NCBI GenBank assembly: GCA_024305405.1
Contig: JAKNDB010000098.1
Location: 3,091,001-3,155,000, forward strand
Length of the DNA stretch: 64,000 bases
Origin: Dirofilaria immitis
Lineage: Eukaryota > Nematoda > Chromadorea > Rhabditida > Onchocercidae
Direction: 5' to 3'
The notes under the pieces are model-generated. The model was not told the DNA's origin and made no database searches. It saw only the letters and a list, made by a program, of their open reading frames with translations. Position numbers and translations under genes: made by a program. Positions 1-11,435 of the stretch are shown piece by piece (the first letter of the stretch is position 1; each line of letters begins with the position of its first letter).

Positions 1-680
1 ACTTTTTCAGACCAGTTTTTTATTTTCGTCTTCAAAAATCTGAATTCATTTTAGTCAATTATATTTTTTGATTACTGAAGTACTTCGTTTTATTATTGTT
101 GCATGCAATATGAACTAGAAAAATTGACTCAAAAATTTCATGAAAATGTACTTTCAATTCTCTAGTAATGAATTTCGTCGAAAGCTAGATTTTGTATATC
201 TTAATCTACTGTAATGCAACCCTTACAATAATAAAAATTTTTCCACCATCAAATAAATTTTGAAAACGGCTCCTATATATTCAAAAACTTTGAAAAGAAA
301 ATTCTGTGCAATTTGTTTGTGGAAGAAATTGGCATGAAAATTGGTTTTTTGGATCTATTTCAAGAAATAATGTTTGTCTTTTAAAAAAGCTATCATATTC
401 AAATTTCAGAATCTAATACTGCTGACATTCCACAATAAGAATATATCTTATTATTTGATAATAAAAATGCTAACCAATATGAAAAGTCAATATTATCACT
501 AGTTGATATAAATTATTAATACAAAATAACAATATTGGATAATAAAAAATTAAGAGGAATAAGACAGGAAAATTATATCATGGACAAACACATGATAGTA
601 TGAAACCAATATATTTGTTTTAATAAATGTCATAAAAATCATTATCAAATAATCAGATTTTAATCACTTTATTATCTATG

Positions 681-1300
681 TTACGAAGTTCAATACGCAA
701 CATTTTTCAATTCATTCGCATAACCGCTATTTGTCACTTTTCCTACAAATCAAAAGCAATACACACCATGCAGTACTGATCACCTGTTCTGCATTTTGCG
801 TATTTTCTTACGCTTGGATTTTTATGAGCAGTTCTAAGAAGGACAAATTATTTTAATGATAACGAAACATTCTATTATTCCTTAAGGTTTCAGAACGTAA
901 ATTTGATTTATGATCTTCTTAGTAGTATTCAGGTCACTATTGTAGGAAAATCAGTATTGAATATTTTGTTTATCCAGCAGCGAATTTTATGCTACGCTCA
1001 TCTTGCAATTTCTGCATAAGTTTGATTTGTGATTTCTGTAGTATCTAGGTCACTAATTCTTCGTCTATCTAGTACTGAATTTGATAATGTTATGCTTGTA
1101 TTACATAAACGATAGATCTTTCTACGTCGTCACAGACCCCCTGCATACATTTATTTGTGTCCATCGAATTACTCCAATATTATCCTTATACCATCAAAGA
1201 GATTTTCAGAATGCAATGTAATTCAATGTCTCAAACATTCATTCTATAAACAAAAGCAATATGTTCAATCAATCATAGTTATTGGCTTTAAAGGATGAAC
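681..1300 (+). pseudogene. Decayed 7TM receptor fragment, last two exons (copy A)
   Basis: Two stretches match the last two exons of the receptor gene at 42,883-45,387 at the nucleotide level. About 681-801 resembles the TM6 exon (44,852-44,967), including the run reading AATCAAAA..ATACAC and the GCATTTTG end of the exon. About 1,130-1,300 resembles the terminal exon (CATCAAAGAGATTTTC, then CATGTTCAA-like sequence and the end GGTTTTGGAAAATAA, here altered). Between them the old intron holds an internal duplication (about 890-960 and 1,010-1,080). The conserved acceptor AG is lost, the terminal exon has lost most of TM7, and no frame stays open. The earlier exons are not recognisable, so they are deleted or lie left of the window. 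Seen: nucleotide similarity. Inferred: a dead tandem paralogue. Confidence 0.6.
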
Positions 1301-1540
1301 AAATCAAAACCATTTTTCCATTTGGAAAGAGCTGTTTTATTATCATTCTTTCTTCGGATAACTTTTTACGGCTATATTTTGCTTGGAAATTTTTGATAAA
1401 AACACACCATCAGAAGGCATTCGGTATAATTTTTCCTGACAGAAATCAGATTTCTCATTTGTTAGTAATAAAACAAAAAATTTTAGCTCCTACTTTAGCT
1501 AGCAATAGTGAAATATTTTATATAGATAAGATTAGAAACT

Positions 1541-2110
1541 CTTCTTTCGTTGCATCAATATTTTTAAAAGAATTTAGCTAAAATAAATATATCTATGTGA
1601 ATAAAACTTACCATATGAACTATTTCTAATTTGTAATATTTCAGATATTACAACAATCATTAGTAGACGAAAAGCCATCAAATTAGAAGCAATTAACTGT
1701 AATAAGAACAAATATCATGATTGTAAAAATTTTGTCGATTACAGAATACATTAGTCGTAAGTGTATTACTAATAATAATAATAATAATACCGTATAGTAA
1801 GAAAATATTACAAATTACAATTGCTATGTATTTTTAGTCCTGTGATAATGTTTACACTTCTTATGACCAATAAACTTGTCATATTTTTTTCCAAAAAATT
1901 GAAGATAATTTTAAAATAATGCAATGATACAGTAAAAACATGCTTTCATCATTTTAAATGATAAGATTTGTTATCGTTAATGGTAATGAAAGAATTTCAA
2001 CTAGCACGAAACATTCAATGTCTGAAAGTATTAGTGAATAAAATTTTATCCGATAAGATTATATTATTAATTTAGTTGCTGCATGGAGTACTCTTAGCAG
2101 TGCTAACTTT
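1541..2110 (-). pseudogene. Decayed Srx-like receptor first exon and upstream flank
   Basis: This stretch is a diverged copy of about 13,250-13,880, which holds the first exon and upstream flank of the Srx-like receptor gene. Shared landmarks are the donor CATATG|GTAAG and the peptide segments SNLMAF and EILQ, now in different frames. The frame is broken several times in the TM1 part. A trinucleotide run (AAT on the plus strand, near 1,773-1,790) has expanded inside the codons that encode the middle of TM1, adding isoleucines compared with the other copy. No downstream exons (TM3 onward) are recognisable nearby. It is a partial, dead duplicate; the similarity is clear by eye but was not scored. 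Confidence 0.65.
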
Positions 2111-5100
2111 ATTATTTGTTTTTGATGAAGTTATGATTTTAGCAATTCAAATATTTGCAATGATAAGATGTTCGAATATTGATTGAGTAAAATAGTCATA
2201 AATAGGATAGTAAAATTTGTGTTTCTACTTAAATCATACCTTCTTTCTTCGATCCATTTTTTGTTCCTCATTTTATTTTTTTCTTTTTTTTTTGAAAATT
2301 TTACATTTTCAATCTATTGTGTTTTTAAATATAACGATAGCTCGTACTATTAGTTTTGCATGATTGTTAATTTAAAAAAAAACTTCACATATTTTGCGAA
2401 AGTTCTACAAATTTTATTTATATTAATCGGAATAATTTGAAGTGTAAATAAATAATATAGTTTTGCTCGCTCGGACTTCAAATACAGCGTTTCAATAAGG
2501 TCTATTTTTTTCCCTTCCTAATATCTTGTTGTTGTTATTTGAATATCATAGCATCTTAATGAATGAATTATTTGTTACTGTACATGAATTTTATATGTTG
2601 AATGAAATTTTCGTTTTTTATTGGAATATAACATTTTAATTGATTTTGCCACAATTTTGTATAAATTGATTTTAGACATTGCATTGAAAAAAATTTTCAT
2701 TTTTATTTTTTTTTATATTTAATAGTATTTTTAAAAAAAATTTTCTTTTCTCTTCTCAAATTAGCAAATGATAATATACTAATATTCGTTTCATTTTCAA
2801 ATTTAAAATTTCATTGCAATAAAATTGCTTTGTGAAATCATTTGTTAATCAATTGTAGTGAATAAAATACAGTGGAGTTCAGGTATGTGAGTTTTTATCA
2901 GAATATTTGTTCACTTTCATTCGATCAAATTATCTGAAATGATAAGGGCAGGGGAAAAAAAAGAGGTAAAATCAATTATGGTACAAATGAAACATTAATC
3001 CTTTGAAATAATTAAGTGTAAAATTTAATTTCAAAAATTAATGGCAACATATTCGAATTAGTCAGTGTGTCTGAAAAAAAAATGACAAAGTTTACAACCA
3101 ATATTGCTTTTAGATTTACGACTACATCATTTAGAATAACGTTCTCGATATTGATCTCAAATAAGCGATTACTAACACCAAATTCATGCAATCGTTTTAT
3201 CAAAAACTGTTGATCAACCGATAATACAATAGTGAATATAAGAAAAAATTATCAATCATCTGAAATAATATTTCATGATAACAACATAGTGGTCGGCAGA
3301 TTTATTAATAAATTAGACGTCATCTGTAAAATGCTTTAAATTTTTATCTAATCAATTTTTTGTGAAATTTTAAAATTCTCATACAAAATAAATTATTTGC
3401 ATGCATACATTGCGTATTTATTATCAAATGATAAGGAATAATAAATTGATTTGAAAATGTTAAAAATTATTATTTATTGCAGTATTGAGGTAATTTTACA
3501 GAATATTTTATACGGAAAAAATCTAATTTAATTATCTGCATAAGTTGCTATGACAACTTTAATTATAACTTCAATTATGACCAGCATTCGATGGAAAGCA
3601 ATATATGAATAAAATGAAAGAATTTAATGGACGATATTCGGAATTCATACAGTACATGATTACATTTTGGATGAGATAGATTTTGTACCATTATATGATC
3701 TGAACAAATTAATCGGTTTATTTAAGTCCACTTCAAAATTACTATGTCAGTAACTTAAAAATTAAAATTTATATCATACTGATTGTTGTCACGATCTGAG
3801 CAATGCAAATATATAAAAATAGAGATGATAATAATAATGATGATGATAATGATAATTACGAATAATGGTGACGATATTTAAAATAATGATTTATAAAAGA
3901 TAGTGATGCAAGTAGTGTGTTTAATACGATCAAATTTTGAGCATTTAATTTCTATTAGTAAAAATATTGCTTATCCTATTACCAGGAGTCTATAATTCCA
4001 GTCAAAAAATGCTACCAGATGCATTTGATAGTTAACCATCGTAATTTTTCACCCATCATTCGTCAAATCTAATTTAACTGTTTTATTTTCTTCAACAATT
4101 GTTATCACTCCTTCTATTAATAATAATACTACTATTAGTGTAATACTATTGGCGCAATATCACTGCTACTATGATTATTATGTTAGCATTATCACTGCTA
4201 TTATCAATACTACTATCTCACTGAAAGAGTTCCATACAATTTATTTTGTTCCCATCAATAAGTTCGTTCCGGTATGGAATACAATTACGATAGACTCAGA
4301 ATTATCAATGCAATATCAAGATTATTATACAGTTATTAAGTAGAAGCCTAACAATCGATAAATGATGTGCAATGAATTGATTGAGCAACTAAAATGTTCC
4401 TATTACTTTACTAATAAATTTTTAAATAAGCAAATAAATTTTTTAATAAATTGAATTATACTAATTTTCTACTGTTCTTATCTGTTATTAGGTAACTACT
4501 TGTATGGTATTACATTCTATATGTAAATATATGTATTATGAATCTTGGTATTGTTTCAATGATTCAAGATTCTGTTGACAGTAAAATTTCCTCAAATAGA
4601 GCGGTTTACTTGAATCTTTTTCAGTGAACTAAAAGATTGTAAGCAGGAAATAATTAAAATAGATCAGTTTGCATGATTTTGCTTGGATAATTGTATTTTA
4701 CGTATTGTATATTTAAGCTTAAACGTCAATTATATTAAGCAAACAACGGTAAGTGTTCAAAATATTTTTTTTCTTACCATTCATTTACTTCATTTAATTA
4801 CAATCTATCAAAAATTGCTAGAAATGAAATTACATTAATATCAAAAGAAAAAAAAAAAAAACGAAAAGCAAAAGTACATTCATCTATGTTTATACGGTTA
4901 TTCATTTAAATCAATGCAGAAATAATTTTATTAATATATGATTGAACAAAAAAAAAAAAAAAAAAAGTCTTTATGGTCTGATTACTTCGAAGTAATTTGA
5001 CTAAAATTTTATTTTCTTTACTTTTTGATTTGTCATAATATTCACCATATTATCTTGTGAAATATGATTTGAACATATTAGCGCAGCAATAAAATAATAA

Positions 5101-5654
5101 CGATAACTGCATAATTTAAACGAAAAAATGAGAGAATGTTTTAAACAAAATTAAAAAAAAAAATGTCAGAACAGATGGTTAGGCAAAAATTGAATAAGTG
5201 ACGAAATAAATATATGTACTAAAAACTAAGTTATAAAAATATATTAAATAAAATATGTAGCATAATGATTCGATTGTTGTATTCATTATGGCCAAAAGTT
5301 TTTCTTATAAATGTTTTATTGTGGTAGGTAAAGTGTTAATGCGAAAATATGCAAAATAAACAGCTGAGACAATTATCATAATTGCTCCTTCCATTAATAT
5401 AATACAATAATTTATTCCAAATTAAAAATGACGTAGAAGTATTCAAAAACTTGAATTTATAACATTTTATAGCGAAAAATAATTTTTTCCAAAATATTTC
5501 CAGATTGAAAATTTTATTTCGAAATTTTCAAAAACATTTTTAAGTTTTTAAAAATTTTTCTATTAAACAAACCATTTAGACCATTAATAATAAGTAATTT
5601 ACTATCATCGTAAATGAGGATTTTGCTTATTCATTCAGTCATATAGAATTTATT
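2111..5654. other. Noncoding stretch, nothing recognised
   Basis: AT-rich sequence with short A/T runs and a few imperfect GAT/AAT microsatellites (about 3,828-3,870). Short open frames here have no nematode-like splice context or recognisable motif. A minus-strand frame at 3,012-3,203 is hydrophobic but is not supported by anything else. Confidence 0.5.
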
Positions 5655-7070
5655 TCAGAAAATTACTGAATTTGATTTTTTTTTATCACAAAATAGCCAT
5701 TTGAAACTGTGGGTTACAGTACGCCGAACATTATCTTGACAGCAAACGAATTTACAAAATATTACTGTATTGAAGGAATTCAAGAAAGCTAAACATTCGC
5801 AGATAATTGCGATCCGAGACCATAATGTAGAATCCAACACATTATTCAGTGAGAAATGTAAAATACGAAAATTCGAATTATAAAATATAATTGTCCGAAT
5901 GGAGATGCATACAAAACGTAAAGCAAAACCGAGGTCGATGCTGTATAGGCGTATCTCTTTTGATTCTTGATTTGATTACAAATCGTGGTTATACGAAATT
6001 CTTGATTTTGATTCTTTGATTTGATTTGATATGGCAAATTGCTGTTGTACGAATGAGTTAAGAGATATTGAACACTGAACTTTCTAGAGATGATACTAAT
6101 ATGATAAAAATCATCTATTCATAACGTATTTTCTGTGTGCATCAATAAAATAAAAATTACTCCTTGAACCCAGCACCAATGTACGCTTTTGCGAGCGCAG
6201 CCTCGAAGGATTGAGTCAATTTCCATCACTTCTCCTGTTGACCTCATTTCAGGATCAAGTAGAATATCAACTACTAAAAAAACGAGAAAACGCGAAAACA
6301 GCAGCTTTAACTGCAAAATGATCAATAGATTTTTTTCCTGGTCTAATTTCTTACCTAAGATAATCTGAGTGACAAGCTTTGTTATAGGAATATTGATTAC
6401 TTTAGAAATAAAGAGAACTGTGCGACTAGCTCTTAAGTTCACTTCAAATATATATATATATTATCTTCTTGAACGACAAATTGAATATTTATTAGGCCTT
6501 TCACTTTTAATTCAAGAGCTATTTTTTCAATTTGCAATTGCTCCCAATGGAATGTTGGCAGTAATTTCAAATTCTGGAGTTATAAAAAAAAAAAATTATT
6601 TAATTCTGAAAATTTTTGCAGCCTAAATTTATTAAATAGAAACTTAAATGACCATGAACTATATCAATGTTGTAAATTTTTTTTAAACCATACCTTCTCA
6701 GAATGATGACAACAATCAACAATAAGCGTAATGATAACGCTCAGCATATGAAGGAACGGTGAACAATAGTAATAAGATGGAATAAAATTCTGATGAGTAT
6801 ATGCTTTGTAACCTGCAAGAGTTATATTTCGTAAATGTAAAAAGTTGCTCAATTTTGAACCGATGTCTGATTATTTGCTAAAATAATCGAAAATACAATT
6901 ATGAATAAAATATCCGTTTAAATTAAGCATATAAGATATTTGTCGTTTAACTAAACTTGCAACAGCGATTGAAATGATTCAATAATGGCAATTGTACATT
7001 GTACAATTCAACTATCAATGAATTATTCTAATTATCAATGAATAATTTATTTGAATATTGCAAATGCTGG
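5655..7070 (-). pseudogene. Decayed 7TM receptor (copy B), paralogue of the gene at 42.9-45.4 kb
   Basis: Pieces of at least four exons can be aligned with the live receptor at 42,883-45,387. About 6,930-7,065 matches the TM4 part of its third exon (CAATCGCTGTTGCAAGTTTA) with stops in frame. 6,694-6,812 is the TM5 exon: acceptor CTTGCAG, the shared peptide FYSILLL, then a one-base shift before LSVI, and donor GAGAAG|GTATGG. About 5,915-6,010 is the TM6 exon (KNQKRY, shared exactly). 5,655-5,860 is the TM7 exon (FLNSFNTVIF against LLNSFNITVLF) with the stop at its end. The intron between the last two exons has no usable acceptor. The carB-like fragment sits in the intron between the TM5 and TM6 exons. 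Stops, a frameshift and a lost splice site argue for a true pseudogene rather than sequencing error. Confidence 0.7.
6120..6560 (-). pseudogene. carB: Bacterial-type carB (carbamoyl-phosphate synthase large chain) fragment, likely Wolbachia-derived
   Basis: Read on the minus strand, this encodes about 140 residues of the C-terminal synthetase half of CarB. In order: an ALELKVKGLINIQF segment, EVN(L)RASRT with SKV..IPI.KLV following, a HFAVK..VF.FSRF segment, then DPEMRSTGEVM, and FEAALAKAYIGAGFKE. Continuity needs a shift near 6,445 (an AT dinucleotide run), two shifts around 6,270-6,320 and one near 6,212, and the last segment runs into a stop. CarB transfers ammonia and carbonyl phosphate chemistry to make carbamoyl phosphate for pyrimidines and arginine; this piece cannot be active. 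The DPEMRSTGEVM form is typical of bacterial CarB, whereas the animal multifunctional CAD protein differs at this motif (family knowledge). The piece lies in an intron of a dead receptor. Inference: an old nuclear insertion from an alphaproteobacterial endosymbiont. Confidence 0.8.
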
Positions 7071-7157
7071 TAATACATTAAGAATGCAATAGCACAAAAT
7101 CACACTGCTACCTACAAGTCTAATTCATTTTAGACGATATGTTGTTGTAAGGAGAAA

Positions 7158-7300
7158 ATGAACAATGAAATTTGACTCATTAATGAGAAAGAAAGATCAG
7201 CAATGAAATTTGACTCATTAATGAGAAAGAAAGATCAGCAATGAAATTTGACTCATTAATGAGAAAGAAAGATCAGCAATGAAATTTGACTCATTAAATT
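7158..7300. repeat. 38-bp tandem repeat, about 3.7 copies
   Basis: A 38-bp unit containing AATGAAATTTGACTCATTAA followed by TGAGAAAGAAAGATCAGC is repeated almost without change; the last copy stops after the ACTCATTAA part. No coding or regulatory meaning is visible. Confidence 0.9.
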
Positions 7301-9411
7301 TAAAATAAATTTTTATCAATTGAGTATTTATAGCTATCACATATATATTTTTTAATGAATGCTTTTAGTGATTGCCTTTTGTGTTACCATTAAAAAAATA
7401 AATTTCTGCAATGTTTTAATTTAATTTTATAAAATATCAAAAAAAAAAATAATTTCAGAAATATTTTTCAAAAAAAAAAAAATATTCGGCACACATTTGT
7501 AACGATATTATACGACGTTCGAAAACGATTAAATAGTTTGTATATTGTCAATACTATCGCAATCATTCATATGAAACCATTGTTGAGAAAAATAATTGCA
7601 AAAACCACATAAGGATGGATCCTGAAAAAAATCTTACTTAGATTTTCTCTATGTTATCTTCAGTCTTTCTTTTTCGAGTGATCTTCTATACTTGAATTGA
7701 TAGTACTTGAATTGATAGTATACTTGAATTATGCATATGAGAGTCTCTACTTCTATGATGAATCACTGAAAATTATATTTGAAGCAGTTTCAAAATTTAT
7801 CGGGTCGGAAATTGCTTATATTGACAACAGGAAGAAATTATTCCATCAACTAGGAATAGATTGCTAAGGATTTTTTTGAGTAGCTTCTTTCGTAGAAAGG
7901 AAAAATTTCATTCCTGCTGATTGTGAGAAATCGACTATTAGAAGTTTACTGAACAATTACTTCAAAAACCCTTTGATTAGTAACAAACTATTTATATACC
8001 GTTCGTGAAGGAGTAGGATATAGGCAGAGAGTAAATCACTTGAGTTTTACATGAGATAAGGAAACAAACGGAAACTTCAATTTTAAATCTTCTACTAACA
8101 GAGCATCAAGATATTTTACATACGGTCATCCCGGTGAAGAAAGGGGATAGATCAATCGTATAACATATCGTATAGACAAAAACAAAACTGACAGGAAAAA
8201 AGGAAGCCCGGTTTTCTCATATTTAGCTGCATTTGTTGATATGTATAAGAATAAGCAAATATATATTGGATAAAAGTGTTTCGAATATATTGGGTAAAAA
8301 ATGCTTTTACGCAATGATAAATTTTATCGATCAATCGATAATATCCGGGCAATCAACAAATAGCAGAAATTAAAATTTATCATCAACTAAATAATTATGG
8401 ATCATACAATTTCTTCGGTTTTTCCGACAGCATCTTAATCTTACTAATGATTTTTCGATGAAATTGTTTATCCAATTATATTCAGTGCTTCTGCATAATA
8501 TTCTTTCATAAAATAAAATATTTTGAAATCAGCTTTTTGAGCATTATGATAAGAATAACGATCAATAAAATGATCGCTGTTTCTGAATAGGATTGATAAA
8601 TTAACTAATTTTCGTGATAGTTTCTTTCACACATGAATTTTTTTTAGATTCCCTTCTTCAACTTCTATTTGTATGGAATTTCCGAATGTATAATGTGTCC
8701 CAAATTTACATGGCGTTAGAGAAATTTTTGACATCACAACGATTGAAGTATAAAGCATGACTTTGTTAATTAATAAATATTAATTTAATCGAAGTTGAGC
8801 TTCTTTGAAGTTTTAGAATGACTGAGAGCATCAAATGAATTTAAAAAAATATAAGCAGACGTAAAACTGGAAAAAAATCAAGATTTTTAAATTCCGCTCT
8901 TATCCTTCACAGTCTAGATTTGGAATAAAATTGTAATCAAGACATCCCTGAATTTTTAAGATAATTTATGAATATTTTATGATGCAAATCCTCAATATGG
9001 ATATGCAATTAATTACCGATATATCATTTGTTTAGCAAAAAATATAACTATTGCTTCACCATTCTAGCGATTCATTAGGATACTCATTTATTTTTAAATG
9101 CCATTCAAATTTTGATATAGTTCATCGGAAGCGCATTGAAGCGTATAAAATATGCATCGTCTAAAATTCAAAGCTCACACATAGGATGCCAAAAATATTT
9201 ATATCCATTTATATCTCTCGTTAATCCGGCGGCCAATTATACTTGCACTGCAATATTTTTTATCTGAAAAAGATTAAATATTCAGAAAGATGTCATCGAA
9301 TAATTTCTCAAATCCAACATGAACTAAATAAACAAAGGATTAAAATGAGAGATATAAGCATTCAATCCAATTTTTTATGTCGTATAAAAATATTCTTTCA
9401 TTTACTTTACA

Positions 9412-9560
9412 ATTCGAAAATTCATAGCATCGTATATTTAGAATCAATCATTTCATTCAGAACATCGTATATTTAGAATCGAAAATTCAGAGCATCGTGT
9501 GTTTAGAATCAATCACTTTCATTCAGAGCATCGTATATTTAGAATCAATCACTTTCATAC
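9412..9560. repeat. Short tandem repeat, about 4 imperfect copies
   Basis: Imperfect units of about 35-45 bp built around CATCGTATATTTAGAATC plus AATCACTTTCATTCAGAG follow each other, with small insertions that vary the spacing. Confidence 0.75.
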
Positions 9561-10391
9561 GTATTTCTAGTAAACGTATTAAATTTTAGATATCAAAGCA
9601 TAAAGTCTTAAATGAAAACTCCGTTTTAAGTATCACAATACTAAAATTAGTCTATGTTTTAACCTTTAATAAAAAGAAGATTTATACCGGAATTGCTGTT
9701 TAAATAATGCTCACAATGTAAAGGATAATAGTAGAGGCATACTTATATGGTATCATTTCAGTAAAATATCATTTTTTTTTTTTTGCGAATTGTTGAATTT
9801 ATTCGAATTCCGAGACGAAATTGACGCTGCGATCTAATCGAATGAGATTAATATTAATAAAGTTATTGTTGCTATCAGCAGTTATCCAAACATATATATA
9901 TATGTATAACTCACTATCTTAATTTAATCGCTAAATATTATTTCTATTTCAGTTATTAGCATAATTATCAGTTTATCACTATTCATAATATTTAATATGC
10001 AATTGGTGGCATTGAAATTTTCTGCAAATGTAAATTGCTACGCTATCTTCAAAGTGACGTTAAGATAGCTTATCAATGCTTATATCACTTCATAATTTTT
10101 AATAGTACTATCCAGAGAAATCGTTACTCTGTACCATTAAATTTATCGTATAGGTTGAATCTATCATTCTTTTTTGCTTCGAATTTTTTTTATTCAGCTT
10201 ATAAAAATCATTCATTTTCATCTGTCCATAATTGCTTTTTACCATATTGCGCATTTTATCAGTAATACGAATACCGTTTCCAGCTATCGTCTAATAAATC
10301 GTTAGCATTCGGTACGCAGAAAATTTGTTTCAATTCATTTTGCTATTTCAGCAAAAAATTATTTTGCTCAAAAATTAAATCATCTTAATTT

Positions 10392-10475
10392 TCGATTAAT
10401 TAGTTTCTAATTTATGGATTCGATTAATTAGTTTCTAATTTATGGATTCGACTAATGAGTTTCTAATTTATGGAT
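10392..10475. repeat. 29-bp tandem repeat, 3 copies
   Basis: Three copies of a 29-bp unit (CGATTAATTAGTTTCTAATT then TATGGATT), the third with two substitutions. Confidence 0.85.
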
Positions 10476-11435
10476 ACAGATTGTCGTAATGACTGCATTA
10501 TAATTTGCTCTAATTGCCCATTCCCTTAACAACAGTAGTATGCAGTGATAATTAAGTAGGAGTTCAAAAAGTTCAGCTATCATGAAAAAAATATACTGTT
10601 CATCCATTCGTTGCATTATGTCTTGCTTATTTGTTAATTTACAATTTTTATGCATTTTAATGACGATATCACAATTATGAAGAATCTTCAGTGATTTTTA
10701 TAGCTACCGATATTATTGGTAGCATTGATTTTTTAAGTGTCATTGAAATTTTGATAAGTTATGCTTTTGCAGATCTTTAAAACTATATTATTTCTGGGCC
10801 AAAATTGAAACTGTCAACAGAAATGCAGAATTAGAATACCATTATCATATGGAATTAGATAGAAATTATAAATTGATTGAGAAGAAGAAAGTTAGCCAAG
10901 ACATTTGGTGATTATTTTAATCTATTTGATTAATCCAGCTTTTATTCAATTAATATTTAAATACCATGCCAATGATATTTGTAATTGTATGTAATACACA
11001 TTGGAAAACAACATAACCTAAATTAAAGATCAATAGTACTAGAAAATACAATATTTTTAATAAAGAATGCTTTCAAATTTTGAGACTAATGAAATTCTTG
11101 TGTTAGCGAAATAAATTTTTATAAAGTAAATCATCATAAAAATCAAATCGATCATATTCAGTCAGTGTAGACAGAATATTAACGAATTCTTTTTTCAATT
11201 TCCGTTTAAATATTAAATATAGTTTAAATGAAATTTAACATCATGAATATATATATATATGTATCAAAGATTTGAAGACAGCCAAATGGATAGATATAGG
11301 TATATTTTGACTAAAAGATCGAAATTCTTAACCAAACAATTCCATAGCTAAATTTATAAGCTTTAACAGAAAATTATTATATATCAAGAAAATTATTTGG
11401 GCAAATTATTTTTAGCTTCAGATTACGATGAATTA

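Larger units (their letters stand above)
7301..11435. other. Intergenic stretch, only small repeats seen
   Basis: No exon chain, conserved motif or RNA gene recognised. It contains the two small tandem repeats listed at 9,412-9,560 and 10,392-10,475 and short A/T runs. The open frames in both strands are short and lack splice context. Confidence 0.45.

Noticed and set aside
6369..6626. Plus-strand frame of 85 codons
   Set aside because: Antisense of the carB-like fragment.
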